From assembly GCA_030426845.1 (NCBI GenBank), contig JAUHXR010000009.1, positions 1-64,000 of the forward strand: a stretch of 64,000 nt of DNA, in the 5' to 3' direction. Positions 32,439-40,882 of the stretch are shown piece by piece. How positions within the stretch are numbered: the stretch's first letter is position 1; each line of letters starts with the position of its first letter. A program made the translations under genes and the position numbers. The DNA is from Polyangia bacterium. GTDB taxonomy: Bacteria > Myxococcota_A > Polyangia > Polyangiales > Sandaracinaceae. Below the pieces are notes generated by a model, which worked only from the letters and a program-made list of their open reading frames with translations, ran no database searches and was not told where the DNA came from.

Positions 32439-33197
32439 TCAGACGCCGAAGGCGAGCCCGACGAGCCGGAGCGCGGCGATCCCGAGCGCGATCGGCGCGA
32501 CCCAGCGCATGAGCCTGGCCGCGCGGGCGCGGGCCTCGCCCGGGCCGCGGCGCAGGACGAAGAGCAGGGTCCCGCCGAGGACGCTGAGCGCCAGCACGAC
32601 GCCGAACAGCACGGGCACCACCGACTCGCCCCGCTCCAGCGCGTCGCTCGCGTGGTAGCCGAGGATCAGCGCGAGCAGGGGCGCGAGCGCGAGCCCGACC
32701 AGCATCAAGCGCTGGCGGTACGCGGCCGGGTCGTCCTCCTCGCGCGGCGCGCCCGCGCGAAGGCGGCGCAGATCGCGGTGCGTGAGGAGGGCGAAGAAGC
32801 CCAGGAACAGCCCGACGCCGAGCACCACCTTCCAGGCGAAGCTCCGGTTGCCCGACGCCTCGGCCGCGGCCAGCGCCCGGTCGGCGATCGGGCGGCTGAA
32901 CGAAGGGTCGTCCGGCAGGTAGGTCGCGGCGAAGGTCGCGCCCGGCTCGTACGGGGCGTCATCGCGCGCGACGTTCCAGGAGTACCCGACCCCGTCGACC
33001 CAGTACGCGTAGTGCACCGTGCCGCCCTCGGTGACGCGCGTGACGTTGGCGGTCACCGGCGCCCCCTGCTCGGCCAGCGCGTCCAGCCGCCGCGCCTGTC
33101 GCTCGAAGAGCGCGAACAGCGCCAGCGGCACGACGAGCGCGGCGAGCGCGAGCCCGGCGCGCCAGCGGCTGAGGGACCTCTCGCGGGTCGCGTCCAT
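32439..33197 (-). CDS. Membrane protein, DUF3592-like
   Basis: A 252-residue protein with an N-terminal helix (about 13-32), an extracytoplasmic beta-rich stretch (about 38-110: VTANVTRVTEGGTVHYAYWVDGVGYSW, then FAATYLPDDPSFSR) that matches the DUF3592 pattern, and four more hydrophobic helices in the C-terminal half. Function is unknown; DUF3592 proteins are small membrane proteins of uncertain role. It is the first gene of the operon ending in algH. The ATG at 33197 follows a TATCCC string by 6 nt on the minus strand, a weak -10-like placement. Confidence 0.78.
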   Translation of the reverse strand: MDATRERSLSRWRAGLALAALVVPLALFALFERQARRLDALAEQGAPVTANVTRVTEGGTVHYAYWVDGVGYSWNVARDDAPYEPGATFAATYLPDDPSFSRPIADRALAAAEASGNRSFAWKVVLGVGLFLGFFALLTHRDLRRLRAGAPREEDDPAAYRQRLMLVGLALAPLLALILGYHASDALERGESVVPVLFGVVLALSVLGGTLLFVLRRGPGEARARAARLMRWVAPIALGIAALRLVGLAFGV

Positions 33198-33243
33198 CGG
33201 CTCGGGATAGCCGAGCGGCCCGGGGCGCTCAAGCGGGCCGACC

Positions 33244-33273
33244 TTGAAGTTGCGCCGCGGCCCGAGCTACACC
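33244..33273 (+). promoter_or_regulatory. Sigma-70-like promoter for the pgpH-type gene
   Basis: TTGAAG (33244-33249), an 18-nt spacer and TACACC (33268-33273) are found in the divergent gap. Transcription would begin near 33280, leaving about 26 nt of leader before ATG 33306. Confidence 0.45.
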
Positions 33274-33305
33274 CGCCTTCCCGGGGTCGGCCCGGGGACG
33301 AGCCC

Positions 33306-35066
33306 ATGCTGCGCACCCGGATCATCGCCACCACGGTCACGGTCTTCGTGATCAGCGCGGTCTTCGCCGCCCTGATGGTGTTCGTGAACCGCGCCGAGAC
33401 CTTCGTCGCGCCCACGCGGGTCGAGCCGGGTGAGCCGGCGCCGGTGACCCTGCGCGTGCCGTGGACCCGCGCGCTCGAGGTGGACGACTCCGGCAGCGTG
33501 ACCGCGGTCCACGCCCGAGCGCCCGTGATCGGCCGCGGCGAGGTGGTGACGGACCCCGAGCAGGCCGCGATGGTCCGCGCCTACGAGGACGCTCGCCGGC
33601 CGCCCCAGGCCGACGACCTCCTCGGCCTCTGGTTCGTCTACTTCCTCATCGCGCTCATGCTCACCGCGTACATGCGGAGCCTGAGCCCCGGCCGCGGCGC
33701 GCTCGTCCGGACCCAGCTCGGGCTGCTCGCGCTCGCCTTCGCGCTGCTCGTCGCGGCCAAGGCGCTGCTGCTCGCGCTGCCGGTTCCCGCCCAGGCCGTC
33801 CCGGTGGGGGCGCTCGCGATCTGGGCCGCGCTGTTCCTCGATCGACGCACCGCGATGATCGTCGGCCTGTCGATGTCGTTCGTCTGCGCCTCGCTGGTCG
33901 GCTTCCGCCTCGCGGTGGCCGCGGTGTACCTCGCGACGAGCGTCACCTCGGTCCTCGCGCTCGGCGAAAAGAAGACCTCCGCCCGCATCCTCACCTCGGG
34001 CGTGGCCGCCGCCGCCGCCGCCGCCGGCGTCTACGTGGCGGCGCGCGCGATCTTCGACGGTGGCTTCGACCTCGCGAGCGAGCTCGCCGCGCCGTGGCGC
34101 TCCCCGATGCTCGCCTCGGTCGTCGGCGGCCTCTGGAGCGGCGCGGTCGCCTGGGCCTTCCAGGGTGTCGCGGTGGTCATCCTCGGCGCGGTCTCGCGGG
34201 CGCGGCTCCTCGAGCTGTCCGACCTCGATCAGCCGCTGCTCAAGAAGATGGCCGAGGAGGCGCCGGGGAGCTGGGAGCACTCGCGCGCGATGGCCAACCT
34301 CGCCGAGGCGGCGGCGAACGCGATCGGCGCGGACGCCCTGCTCACCCGGGTCGGCGCCTACTACCACGACCTCGGCAAGAGCTGTCAGGCCAAGTACTTC
34401 GTCGAGAACCTGCAGCCGGGCGAGCAGACGCCCCACCGCAAGATCCCGCCCGATCTGAGCGCGGACGCGATCATGGCCCACGTCGTCGAGGGGGTGAACA
34501 TCCTCCGGCGCGGCGGCATCCCCGAGCCGGTGGTGGAGTTCTCGTACACGCACCACGGCACGAGCGTGATCGAGTACTTCTGGCACAAGACGATCGAGCA
34601 GGGGAACCCGCGCGACCGCGACGAGTCGTTCTTCCGCTACCCTGGGATGCGGCCGCGCACCAAGGAGACCGCGATCCTCATGCTGGTCGACTCGATCGAG
34701 GCGGCCTCGCGCACCATCGACCCGCCGGATCGCGACCGCTTCGAGGAGATGGTCCAGCGCATCCTCTTCGTGAAGCTGCGCCAGGGGCAGCTCGACGAGT
34801 CCGGGCTGACGCTCCAGGACCTGCGCACCATCTCGATCCGCGTCGTCGACTCTCTTTGCAGCATGTACCACAGCCGCATCAAGTACCCCTGGCAGGAGAA
34901 GAAGGAGGCCGCCCTCCCCCTGCCCGGGGCCGCGACCGAGGCGGACGTGGCGCGCGCTCGCGAGGAGGCCGCGCTCAAGGAGGCCGCCGAGGCCGAAGCC
35001 GAGCCCGCGCCGCCCCCCGAACCCGAACCCGACAACGAACCCGAACCGCAGCCGGAGGCCCCATGA
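33306..35066 (+). CDS. Membrane HD-domain phosphohydrolase, PgpH-type
   Basis: A 586-residue membrane protein. One N-terminal helix (about 6-27) is followed by a short extracytoplasmic segment (about 28-105), then a bundle of hydrophobic helices (about 106-300) and a cytoplasmic HD domain. HD features are SWEHSRAMANLAEAAA, YYHDLGKS (metal His-Asp), IMAHVVEGVNIL and YTHHGTSVIEYFW. This is the arrangement of 7TMR-HD/PgpH proteins, which hydrolyse c-di-AMP. Compared with Listeria PgpH the large 7TMR-HDED extracellular domain is missing or reduced to a short stretch. The tail is Pro/Glu-rich. The stop overlaps the next start by 4 nt (ATGA). Confidence 0.9.
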   Translation: MLRTRIIATTVTVFVISAVFAALMVFVNRAETFVAPTRVEPGEPAPVTLRVPWTRALEVDDSGSVTAVHARAPVIGRGEVVTDPEQAAMVRAYEDARRPPQADDLLGLWFVYFLIALMLTAYMRSLSPGRGALVRTQLGLLALAFALLVAAKALLLALPVPAQAVPVGALAIWAALFLDRRTAMIVGLSMSFVCASLVGFRLAVAAVYLATSVTSVLALGEKKTSARILTSGVAAAAAAAGVYVAARAIFDGGFDLASELAAPWRSPMLASVVGGLWSGAVAWAFQGVAVVILGAVSRARLLELSDLDQPLLKKMAEEAPGSWEHSRAMANLAEAAANAIGADALLTRVGAYYHDLGKSCQAKYFVENLQPGEQTPHRKIPPDLSADAIMAHVVEGVNILRRGGIPEPVVEFSYTHHGTSVIEYFWHKTIEQGNPRDRDESFFRYPGMRPRTKETAILMLVDSIEAASRTIDPPDRDRFEEMVQRILFVKLRQGQLDESGLTLQDLRTISIRVVDSLCSMYHSRIKYPWQEKKEAALPLPGAATEADVARAREEAALKEAAEAEAEPAPPPEPEPDNEPEPQPEAP

Positions 35067-36787
35067 CCGCCGATGAGCGCAGCTTCATGAAGTCGATCTT
35101 CCACGGGGTGATCGAGGAGTCCCTGATCTTCCCCTACCCGGAGATGGACCCCGAGGAGCGCGAGACCGTGCAGATGATCCTCGAGAACATCCAGCGGTTC
35201 GGCGAGAGCGAGGTGGACGCGGCCAAGATCGACCGCGAGCACAAGATCCCCGACGACCTCCTCACCAAGATGAAGGAGATGGGCCTGTTCGGGCTCACCA
35301 TCCCCGAGGAGCACGGCGGGCTCGGCTTGAGCGCGAGCGCCTACGCGCGCGTCATCCAGGAGATGGCCGCGATCGACGCCTCGCTCGCGGTCACGATCGG
35401 CGCGCACCAGTCGATCGGCCTCAAGGGCATCCTCCTGCACGGGACCGACGAGCAGAAGAAGCAGTTCCTCCCGGACCTCGCGACCGGCGAGCGGGTCGCG
35501 GCCTTCGCGCTCACCGAGCCCGGCACCGGCTCCGACGCCGCCGCGATCACGACGCGCGCCGAGCTCACCGACGACGGCCAGCACTACATCCTGAACGGCA
35601 GCAAGATCTGGATCACCAACGGCGGCTTCGCCGACGTGTTCACGGTCTTCGCGCGGACCTCCGCGCCGGACTCCGGGGTCAAGCCGCGCATCACCGCGCT
35701 CATCGTCGAGCGCGGCGAGGGCCTCACGAACGGCCCGAGCGAAGAGAAGATGGGCATCCGCGGCTCGTCCACGACCGAGATCTTCTTCGACGACGTCAAG
35801 GTCCCGGTCGAGAACGTGCTGGGCGAGCCCGGCCGCGGGTTCAAGGTCGCGATGAGCGTGCTGAACAGCGGCCGCCTGGGCCTCGCGTCCGGCGCGCTGG
35901 GGGCGATCAAGCGGCTGATCCAGATGAGCACCGAGCGGGTCAACGAACGCAAGGCGTTTGGCCGACCGATCGGCGAGTTCGGGATGATCAAGGAGAAGAT
36001 CGCCCGGATGTCGGCCGAGGCCTACGCGCTCGAGTCGATGACCTACCTGACGACGGGCCTCATCGACGCGGGCGTCGAGGACTACTCGCTCGAGAGCGCG
36101 ATCTGCAAGGTCTACGGCTCCGAGACGCTCTGGTACGTCGTCAACGAGACCCTCCAGATCGCGGCGGGCATCGGGTACATGAGCGAGTACCCGTACGAGC
36201 GGCTGATGCGCGACGCGCGCATCAACATGATCTTCGAGGGCACCAACGAGATCCTGCGCGCGTTCATCGCGCTCGCGGGGATGCAGAGCCCGGGCAAGCA
36301 CCTCGCCGAGGTGGCCAAGGCGATGCGCGAGCCGATCAAGGGCTTCGGCCTCCTGCGGGAGTTCGCGGTGCAGAAGGCGCGCGGCCTCGTCCTGCGCGAG
36401 CGCCTCGAGCGCGTCCACCCCGTGCTGTCGCGCGAGGCGGTGATCTTCGAGGAGGGCTCGGTCCTGCTGGCCCAGCGCGTCGAGCAGACGCTGCGCAAGC
36501 ACGGCCGCGAGATCGCCGAGATGCAGTTCGTCCAGAAGCGCATCGCCGAGGCGAGCATCGACCTGTACGCGCTCGCCGCGGTCCTCAGCCGCACCACCCG
36601 CGCGCTCGAGCGCAAGGGCGAGGCCGGCGCGCAGCGCGAGGTCCACCTGGCGACCGCGTTCAGCACGCTGGCCAAGGCCCGGATCGACGACCGCCTCGTG
36701 AACTTCGAGCGCGACAGCGACGAGCTCCTCAAGGAGGTCGCGGCCCAGACCTACGCCGACGGCGGCTACGCCTTCGACATCGTGTAG
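35063..36787 (+). CDS. Acyl-CoA dehydrogenase, VLCAD/ACAD9-like
   Basis: A 574-residue flavoenzyme that would oxidise acyl-CoA to trans-2-enoyl-CoA. Residues about 30-410 are the ACAD fold: PEEHGGLGLSASAYARV, the FAD-binding signature FALTEPGTGSDAAAI, ITNGGFADVF, RKAFGRPIGEFGMIKEK, and MIFEGTNEILRAFI with the catalytic-region Glu. A C-terminal alpha-helical extension of about 160 residues, as in very-long-chain enzymes, follows. The ATG at 35063 overlaps the pgpH-type stop and has a GGAGG site, so translation is coupled. The link between a c-di-AMP-type phosphodiesterase and beta-oxidation is positional only. Confidence 0.93.
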   Translation: MTADERSFMKSIFHGVIEESLIFPYPEMDPEERETVQMILENIQRFGESEVDAAKIDREHKIPDDLLTKMKEMGLFGLTIPEEHGGLGLSASAYARVIQEMAAIDASLAVTIGAHQSIGLKGILLHGTDEQKKQFLPDLATGERVAAFALTEPGTGSDAAAITTRAELTDDGQHYILNGSKIWITNGGFADVFTVFARTSAPDSGVKPRITALIVERGEGLTNGPSEEKMGIRGSSTTEIFFDDVKVPVENVLGEPGRGFKVAMSVLNSGRLGLASGALGAIKRLIQMSTERVNERKAFGRPIGEFGMIKEKIARMSAEAYALESMTYLTTGLIDAGVEDYSLESAICKVYGSETLWYVVNETLQIAAGIGYMSEYPYERLMRDARINMIFEGTNEILRAFIALAGMQSPGKHLAEVAKAMREPIKGFGLLREFAVQKARGLVLRERLERVHPVLSREAVIFEEGSVLLAQRVEQTLRKHGREIAEMQFVQKRIAEASIDLYALAAVLSRTTRALERKGEAGAQREVHLATAFSTLAKARIDDRLVNFERDSDELLKEVAAQTYADGGYAFDIV

Positions 36788-36838
36788 AGCGGCGCTCTCG
36801 CAGCCGGACGATCGACCGCGCCCGGTTTTAAGGGCAGC

Positions 36839-37756
36839 ATGTCTTCGATGAAGAGGCTTGGTCTGGGGCTCGCGCTCGCGCTCTCGGTGGTTGGCTGTGG
36901 CGACGGCGCGGGTCCCCCCGACGGCGGCGCGGAGGAGCGCGACGGGGGCGGCGACGGGACGCGCGACGCCGGCCCGGCGCAGTGCCGGACCGGCCAGCAC
37001 GTCTGCGGCGGCGGCTGCGTCGACGACCTCCCCAACGAGCCGGAGAACGGCTGCCGCACCGGCTGCGGCGAGGCGTGCGACGTCCCGACCGGCGGGGTCG
37101 CGACCTGCGACGCCGACGGCGCCTGCGCCCTCGGCTGCGAGCGCCCCTTCGTCCTCATCGACGGCACCTGCGTGTGCGAGCCCCGCACCTGCTCCGACCT
37201 CGGCGCGGAGTGCGGGGCCCCCGACGACGGCTGCGGCTCCCCCCTCGACTGCGGCAGCTGCAGCGGCGGCGCGGTCTGTCTGATGGGCAGCTGCGGCTGC
37301 ATGCCGGACGACCAGGAGCCCAACGAGCGCCGCAGCACGCTCACCAGCAGCGTGGGCGGCGGCGCGGAGGGCTGGTCGATGGTCTACCCCGACTGGAGCC
37401 TCCACGACGCGGACGACGAGGACTGGTACCGCTTCGACGTGACCGACGGCGGCTTCAACGGCAACCCCGCGATCACGGTGACCCTCGACCGGATCCCGAC
37501 GGGGTCCGACTACACGCTCGCGATCTACTACGTGTGCGACAGCGGTGGAGACGACAGCACCTGCAATGGCATGACCGACAACAGCGTCGGCCACGGCTGC
37601 ATCGCAGGCCTGAGCGGCACGACCTCCGAGACGCTCCTCTTGGAGACGGAGTGCTCTGGCACCATCGACGAGGACGGAACGCTCTACGTTCGCGTCACCT
37701 CCGCGACCTGGGGAGGCTCGTGCGAGCCCTACAGGCTCTCGGTCGACATCGAGTAG
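36839..37756 (+). CDS. Cys-rich lipoprotein with pre-peptidase-like C-terminal domain
   Basis: A 305-residue lipoprotein (signal LGLGLALALSVVGC, Cys about 20). After an Asp/Gly-rich linker comes a Cys-rich region (about 45-160) with many C-x2-4-C steps, including CRTGQHVCGGGCVDDLPNE, CGEACDVPTGG and a DLGAECGAPDDGCGSPLDC repeat, probably disulfide-bonded. Residues about 160-305 are Asp-rich and beta-rich (DWSLHDADDEDWYRFDVTDGG, ITVTLDRIPTGSDYTLAIYY), resembling a pre-peptidase C-terminal/jelly-roll domain that often binds calcium. No catalytic site is seen; a surface or matrix protein is likely. Start ATG 36839 follows an AAGGG string by 4 nt. Confidence 0.84.
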   Translation: MSSMKRLGLGLALALSVVGCGDGAGPPDGGAEERDGGGDGTRDAGPAQCRTGQHVCGGGCVDDLPNEPENGCRTGCGEACDVPTGGVATCDADGACALGCERPFVLIDGTCVCEPRTCSDLGAECGAPDDGCGSPLDCGSCSGGAVCLMGSCGCMPDDQEPNERRSTLTSSVGGGAEGWSMVYPDWSLHDADDEDWYRFDVTDGGFNGNPAITVTLDRIPTGSDYTLAIYYVCDSGGDDSTCNGMTDNSVGHGCIAGLSGTTSETLLLETECSGTIDEDGTLYVRVTSATWGGSCEPYRLSVDIE

Positions 37757-37762
37757 CCGGCG

Positions 37763-38185
37763 CTACTGGAACACGGTCTCCTCGAACGTCGCGGACGCAG
37801 CGGAGGCGATCGCGTATCCGAAGAGCCCGCCGTCAGCGCCGAACGGGCTTGGCAGCGTGGCGGCGCGCGCCGCCCCGTCATACGCGTACACGACTCCCGA
37901 CACGAGACCTCCGGCGGAGGCCCCGGGATCGCCGGTGTAGAGTCGGGCCTGCGAGCCGCCACCAGCCGGCAACGCCGTAACCGCCAGCCCAAACAGGTCC
38001 GTCGAACCTGACTCGCTCACTGTCAGGCTCTCGACGGTCGCAACTCCCGCGGGGCCGCCTTCCTCCCCCGCGAACACGCGGAAGGCGCTACCGGAGCCCG
38101 CTTCGAGGTCTCCCACGACGAGGTCCGCTCGCGGTCCAGCATCCATGAGCGCCAGGAGTACGGCCGCGCCAAACGCGTGCTGCAA
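37763..38185 (-). pseudogene. FG-GAP/integrin-alpha-type beta-propeller remnant
   Basis: The 140-codon frame opens in the middle of a propeller repeat: HAFGAAVLLALMDAGPRAD followed by LVVGDL is an FG-GAP unit. A second degenerate unit follows around DLFGLAVTALPAGGG and a third is cut by the stop (LFGYAIASAAS). Intact FG-GAP proteins carry a signal peptide and about seven units; here there is no signal peptide and no sensible start (TTG 38185 or ATG 38146). Repeats missing at both ends suggest a 3' fragment of a larger lost gene. It could be a small expressed gene, but the internal start argues against it. Confidence 0.5.
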
Positions 38186-38216
38186 CCCTACCCGATGCCG
38201 GCGCGCGGGCGCAGCC

Positions 38217-38627
38217 TCAGCGCGCGAGGGCGAGGTAGGCGCCGAAGGCCACGCCGGCCACGAGCGCCAGCGTGAGGAGCGCGGCCATGACCGCCAGACC
38301 GCCTCGGCTCCTCGCCGCGACCGGCGCCGGCGCGTGCGCGACTGGCATCGGTGGGGGCGCGTGGACCGCGGGCGCGTGAGGCGGCCGCGCCTGGTCGACC
38401 GCCGCCCGGGGCGGCTCGGCCGCGGCCCGCCGCGCGCGCTCGTGCTTGAGCGCCTCGAGGGCGGCGTCGTCGATCAGGGGCCGGTCCAGCGACGTGAGCG
38501 CGTGCTCCAGGTCCGCGCCCGGGGCGGCGGGATCCTCGTGGCTGGAGCGCCGGGTCCGCAGCTGGGACTTCGGCTTGTAGGTCGGCGGCACGGCTCGGAA
38601 AGGATACCCCAGCCGCGCGACGCTCAC
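38217..38627 (-). CDS. Tail-anchored small protein, unknown function
   Basis: A 136-residue protein, start GTG 38627 overlapping the HD-GYP regulator stop by 4 nt (GTGA). A soluble, disordered N-terminal part (TYKPKSQLRTRRSSHED, Pro/His/Ala-rich around 75-105) is followed by one hydrophobic helix (GGLAVMAALLTLALVAGVAF, about 109-128) at the extreme C-terminus. This is a tail-anchor layout with the bulk in the cytoplasm. No domain is recognised. Coupling to the c-di-GMP regulator suggests co-expression. Confidence 0.7.
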   Translation of the reverse strand: MSVARLGYPFRAVPPTYKPKSQLRTRRSSHEDPAAPGADLEHALTSLDRPLIDDAALEALKHERARRAAAEPPRAAVDQARPPHAPAVHAPPPMPVAHAPAPVAARSRGGLAVMAALLTLALVAGVAFGAYLALAR

Positions 38628-40144
38628 TCCGGGATGGGCTCGCCCCGCTCGGTCCGCTCCGCGCGCTCGGCCTCGATCGCCTCGGCGAAGGGGTGCGCGC
38701 AGTCGGGATCGAACTGCATCCCGGAGCAGCGGCTGATCTCGTTCACCGCCACCTCGTGGGGGAGCGCCTTGCGGTACGCCCGGTCGCTCGTCATCGCGTC
38801 GTAGGTGTCCGCCACGCTGATGATCCGCGCGATGAGCGGGATCTCCTGCGCGGTCAGCCCGAGCGGGTAGCCCCGACCGTCCCAGCGCTCGTGGTGGAGG
38901 TGCACGCCCGGCAGCAGCGGGTGGAGGAACGTGATCGGCTCGAGGATGTCTTTGCCGTAGCCCGGGTGCTTCTGGAAGATCTCGTACTCTTCCTGGCTCA
39001 GCTTGCCCGGCTTGTTCAGGTTCATCACGCAACCGATCTTGCCGATGTCGTGCATGAGCGCGGCCTGGCGCACGATCTCGACCTCCTCCTCCGGGAGGCC
39101 GAGCTTGATCGCGAGGATCTGCGCGTAGGCCGCGACGCGCTCGCTGTGACCCGCGGTGTAGCGATCCATCTTGTCGATCGCGCTCGCGAGGCCCTTGATC
39201 GTCTGCTGGAAGGTCGCCTTGAGATCCTCGTAGAGCTTCGCGTTCTCGATCGCGGCGGCCGCCCGGTTGCCCACCATGCGGAGCATCTTGCGCTGGCCCT
39301 CGTCGAACTTCTTGCCCCGCGTGTAGCTCGCCACCGCGAGGAAGCCGAACGTCCGCTTGCGCATCATCAGCGGCGTCGCGATGAAGCTGTGCGGCGTCAG
39401 GTCGTCGGGGACGCCGGTGAGGTAATCGTAGACCCGCTCGCCGTGGACCCGGAGCGGCTTGTCGTCGGCGAAGAACTCCGTGAGCGCGGCCGCGTCCAGC
39501 CGGCCCACCCCCGAGCGCGGCCGAAAGTCCGGGTGCAGCACGCAGGCCCGCTCGAAGAAGCTCCCCTCGCCGTCGTCGAGGATCACCGTCACCTGATCGG
39601 CGTCGACCTCGTGGATCGCCGCGTCGGTGATCGTCCGCAGGACCTCCTCGAGCGACAGGCTGGCCGCGATCGCCTCGCTCACCTTGTAGAGCGAGAGCGC
39701 CTCGCGCAGGCGCAGGTTCTCGGCCTGGAGCTTCCGCTTCTCGAGCCCGCGGCGGATGGTGTGGACGACCTCCTCCACCTTGAACGGCTTGAGGATGTAG
39801 TCGTAGGCGCCGCGCTTCATCGCGTCGATCGCGGTCTCGACCGTGCCGAACCCCGTCATGATCACGGTGACCACGTTCGGCGCGTGCTTGGTGACCGCGG
39901 CGAGCAGCTCGAGGCCGCCCATGTTGGGCATCTTGAGATCGGACAGCACGAGGTCGTAGTGGTGCCGCGACAGCTCGACGAGCGCCTCGGAGCCATCCTC
40001 CGCCGTGCGGACGAAGAACCCCTCCATCGAGAGGAAGTCCGCGAGGATCTCCCGGATCACCTTCTCGTCGTCGACGACGAGCACTCGGGGCGCCTCTTCG
40101 TGGCTGTGGTATTCCATCGCGCGACGGGGCCCGCGGCCGGACAC
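38624..40144 (-). CDS. Response regulator with GAF and HD-GYP output
   Basis: A soluble regulator of 497-506 residues. The receiver domain shows VLVVDDEKVIREIL, phosphoacceptor Asp in LVLSDLKMPNMGG, a Thr in VIMTGFGTVE and Lys in YILKPF. A GAF-like domain (about 165-310) follows, then HD-GYP (about 320-495): MHDIGKIGCVMNLNKPGKL, LHHERWDGRGYPLGL, and SVADTYDAMTSDRAYRKALP. All HD-GYP metal and GYP residues are present, so c-di-GMP hydrolysis to GMP or pGpG is expected. The start is uncertain: GTG 40144 lies 5 nt after a TAGATC string; ATG 40117 would drop the first nine residues and begin MEYHSHEE. The next gene downstream overlaps its stop. Confidence 0.93.
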   Translation of the reverse strand: MSGRGPRRAMEYHSHEEAPRVLVVDDEKVIREILADFLSMEGFFVRTAEDGSEALVELSRHHYDLVLSDLKMPNMGGLELLAAVTKHAPNVVTVIMTGFGTVETAIDAMKRGAYDYILKPFKVEEVVHTIRRGLEKRKLQAENLRLREALSLYKVSEAIAASLSLEEVLRTITDAAIHEVDADQVTVILDDGEGSFFERACVLHPDFRPRSGVGRLDAAALTEFFADDKPLRVHGERVYDYLTGVPDDLTPHSFIATPLMMRKRTFGFLAVASYTRGKKFDEGQRKMLRMVGNRAAAAIENAKLYEDLKATFQQTIKGLASAIDKMDRYTAGHSERVAAYAQILAIKLGLPEEEVEIVRQAALMHDIGKIGCVMNLNKPGKLSQEEYEIFQKHPGYGKDILEPITFLHPLLPGVHLHHERWDGRGYPLGLTAQEIPLIARIISVADTYDAMTSDRAYRKALPHEVAVNEISRCSGMQFDPDCAHPFAEAIEAERAERTERGEPIPE

Positions 40145-40150
40145 CCGCGG

Positions 40151-40161
40151 ATCTACTAGAT
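40151..40161. promoter_or_regulatory. 11-bp palindrome in a divergent promoter gap
   Basis: ATCTACTAGAT is a perfect odd palindrome between the HD-GYP gene (minus) and the CPBP protease gene (plus). It offers a TA-rich -10-like core on both strands and could be a shared operator or bidirectional promoter element. Confidence 0.4.
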
Positions 40162-40206
40162 GGAATCCCCCTCGAGTGTCAACGTGACCGCAGCGCGAGG
40201 CCGCTC

Positions 40207-40845
40207 GTGAGCCGCGGTCGGCCGGGGATCCTGACCGTCTCGATCCTGGTCTACGCGCCGCTGGGCGGGCTCGGTCTCGCGTGGGCCGCGTGGCGCGCCG
40301 GGCACCTCACCCTCGACGTCGCGGTCGGGCACCCCGAGCCCTGGTGGGACCTCGGCCCGGCCGCGGCCCACGGCGCCTCGGTCGGCCTGGGCCTCGGCCT
40401 CGCCCTCGCGACGATCGGCGCCACGCGGGTCCTGACGCGCCGGACGGCCTGGGCGCGTGAGCTCCACCTCGCCTTCCGCGAGCTGCTCGGGGTCCTGCCG
40501 CGCGGCACGGTCCTCGGCCTGGCCCTCGCCTCCGGCGTCGGCGAGGAGGCGTTCTTCCGGCTCGGCATGCAGCCCTCGGTGGGCTGGGTGCTCACCTCGA
40601 TCGTCTTCGGCGCCGTCCACCTCGGCCCGAGCCGCCGGTTCTGGCCATGGACGATCTGGGCGATGGTCATGGGCTTCGCCCTGGGCGCGATCTACGAGGC
40701 GACCGGCTCGCTCGCCGGCCCCGTCCTCGCGCACGCGACCATCAACTACGTGAACCTCCGCTTCATCGGCGCGCACGATCCGCGGGCCCCCGAGGACCGG
40801 CCGCGCACCGAGCCTCGGCTGGTCGCCCGCCAGGAGCGTCGGTGA
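40207..40845 (+). CDS. CPBP (CAAX/Abi) family intramembrane protease
   Basis: A 212-residue membrane protein with about five hydrophobic helices. The CPBP motifs are in order: motif 1 GEEAFFR (catalytic Glu pair, E-E-x2-F-R), motif 2 FGAVHLG (F-x3-H), motif 3 HATINYVN (H-x3-N). These residues form the glutamate protease site of Rce1-type enzymes. Bacterial members include immunity proteins and membrane regulatory proteases; the target here is unknown. The start is GTG 40207; no strong ribosome-binding site is seen. It is divergent from the HD-GYP regulator. Confidence 0.88.
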   Translation: MSRGRPGILTVSILVYAPLGGLGLAWAAWRAGHLTLDVAVGHPEPWWDLGPAAAHGASVGLGLGLALATIGATRVLTRRTAWARELHLAFRELLGVLPRGTVLGLALASGVGEEAFFRLGMQPSVGWVLTSIVFGAVHLGPSRRFWPWTIWAMVMGFALGAIYEATGSLAGPVLAHATINYVNLRFIGAHDPRAPEDRPRTEPRLVARQERR

Positions 40846-40882
40846 GGGTGTAAGCGCCCGCGACCGGCCGCGTTGGAGGGAC

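Noticed and set aside
40207-40845. CPBP protease considered as a bacteriocin immunity (Abi) protein
   Set aside because: No bacteriocin precursor or transporter is adjacent.
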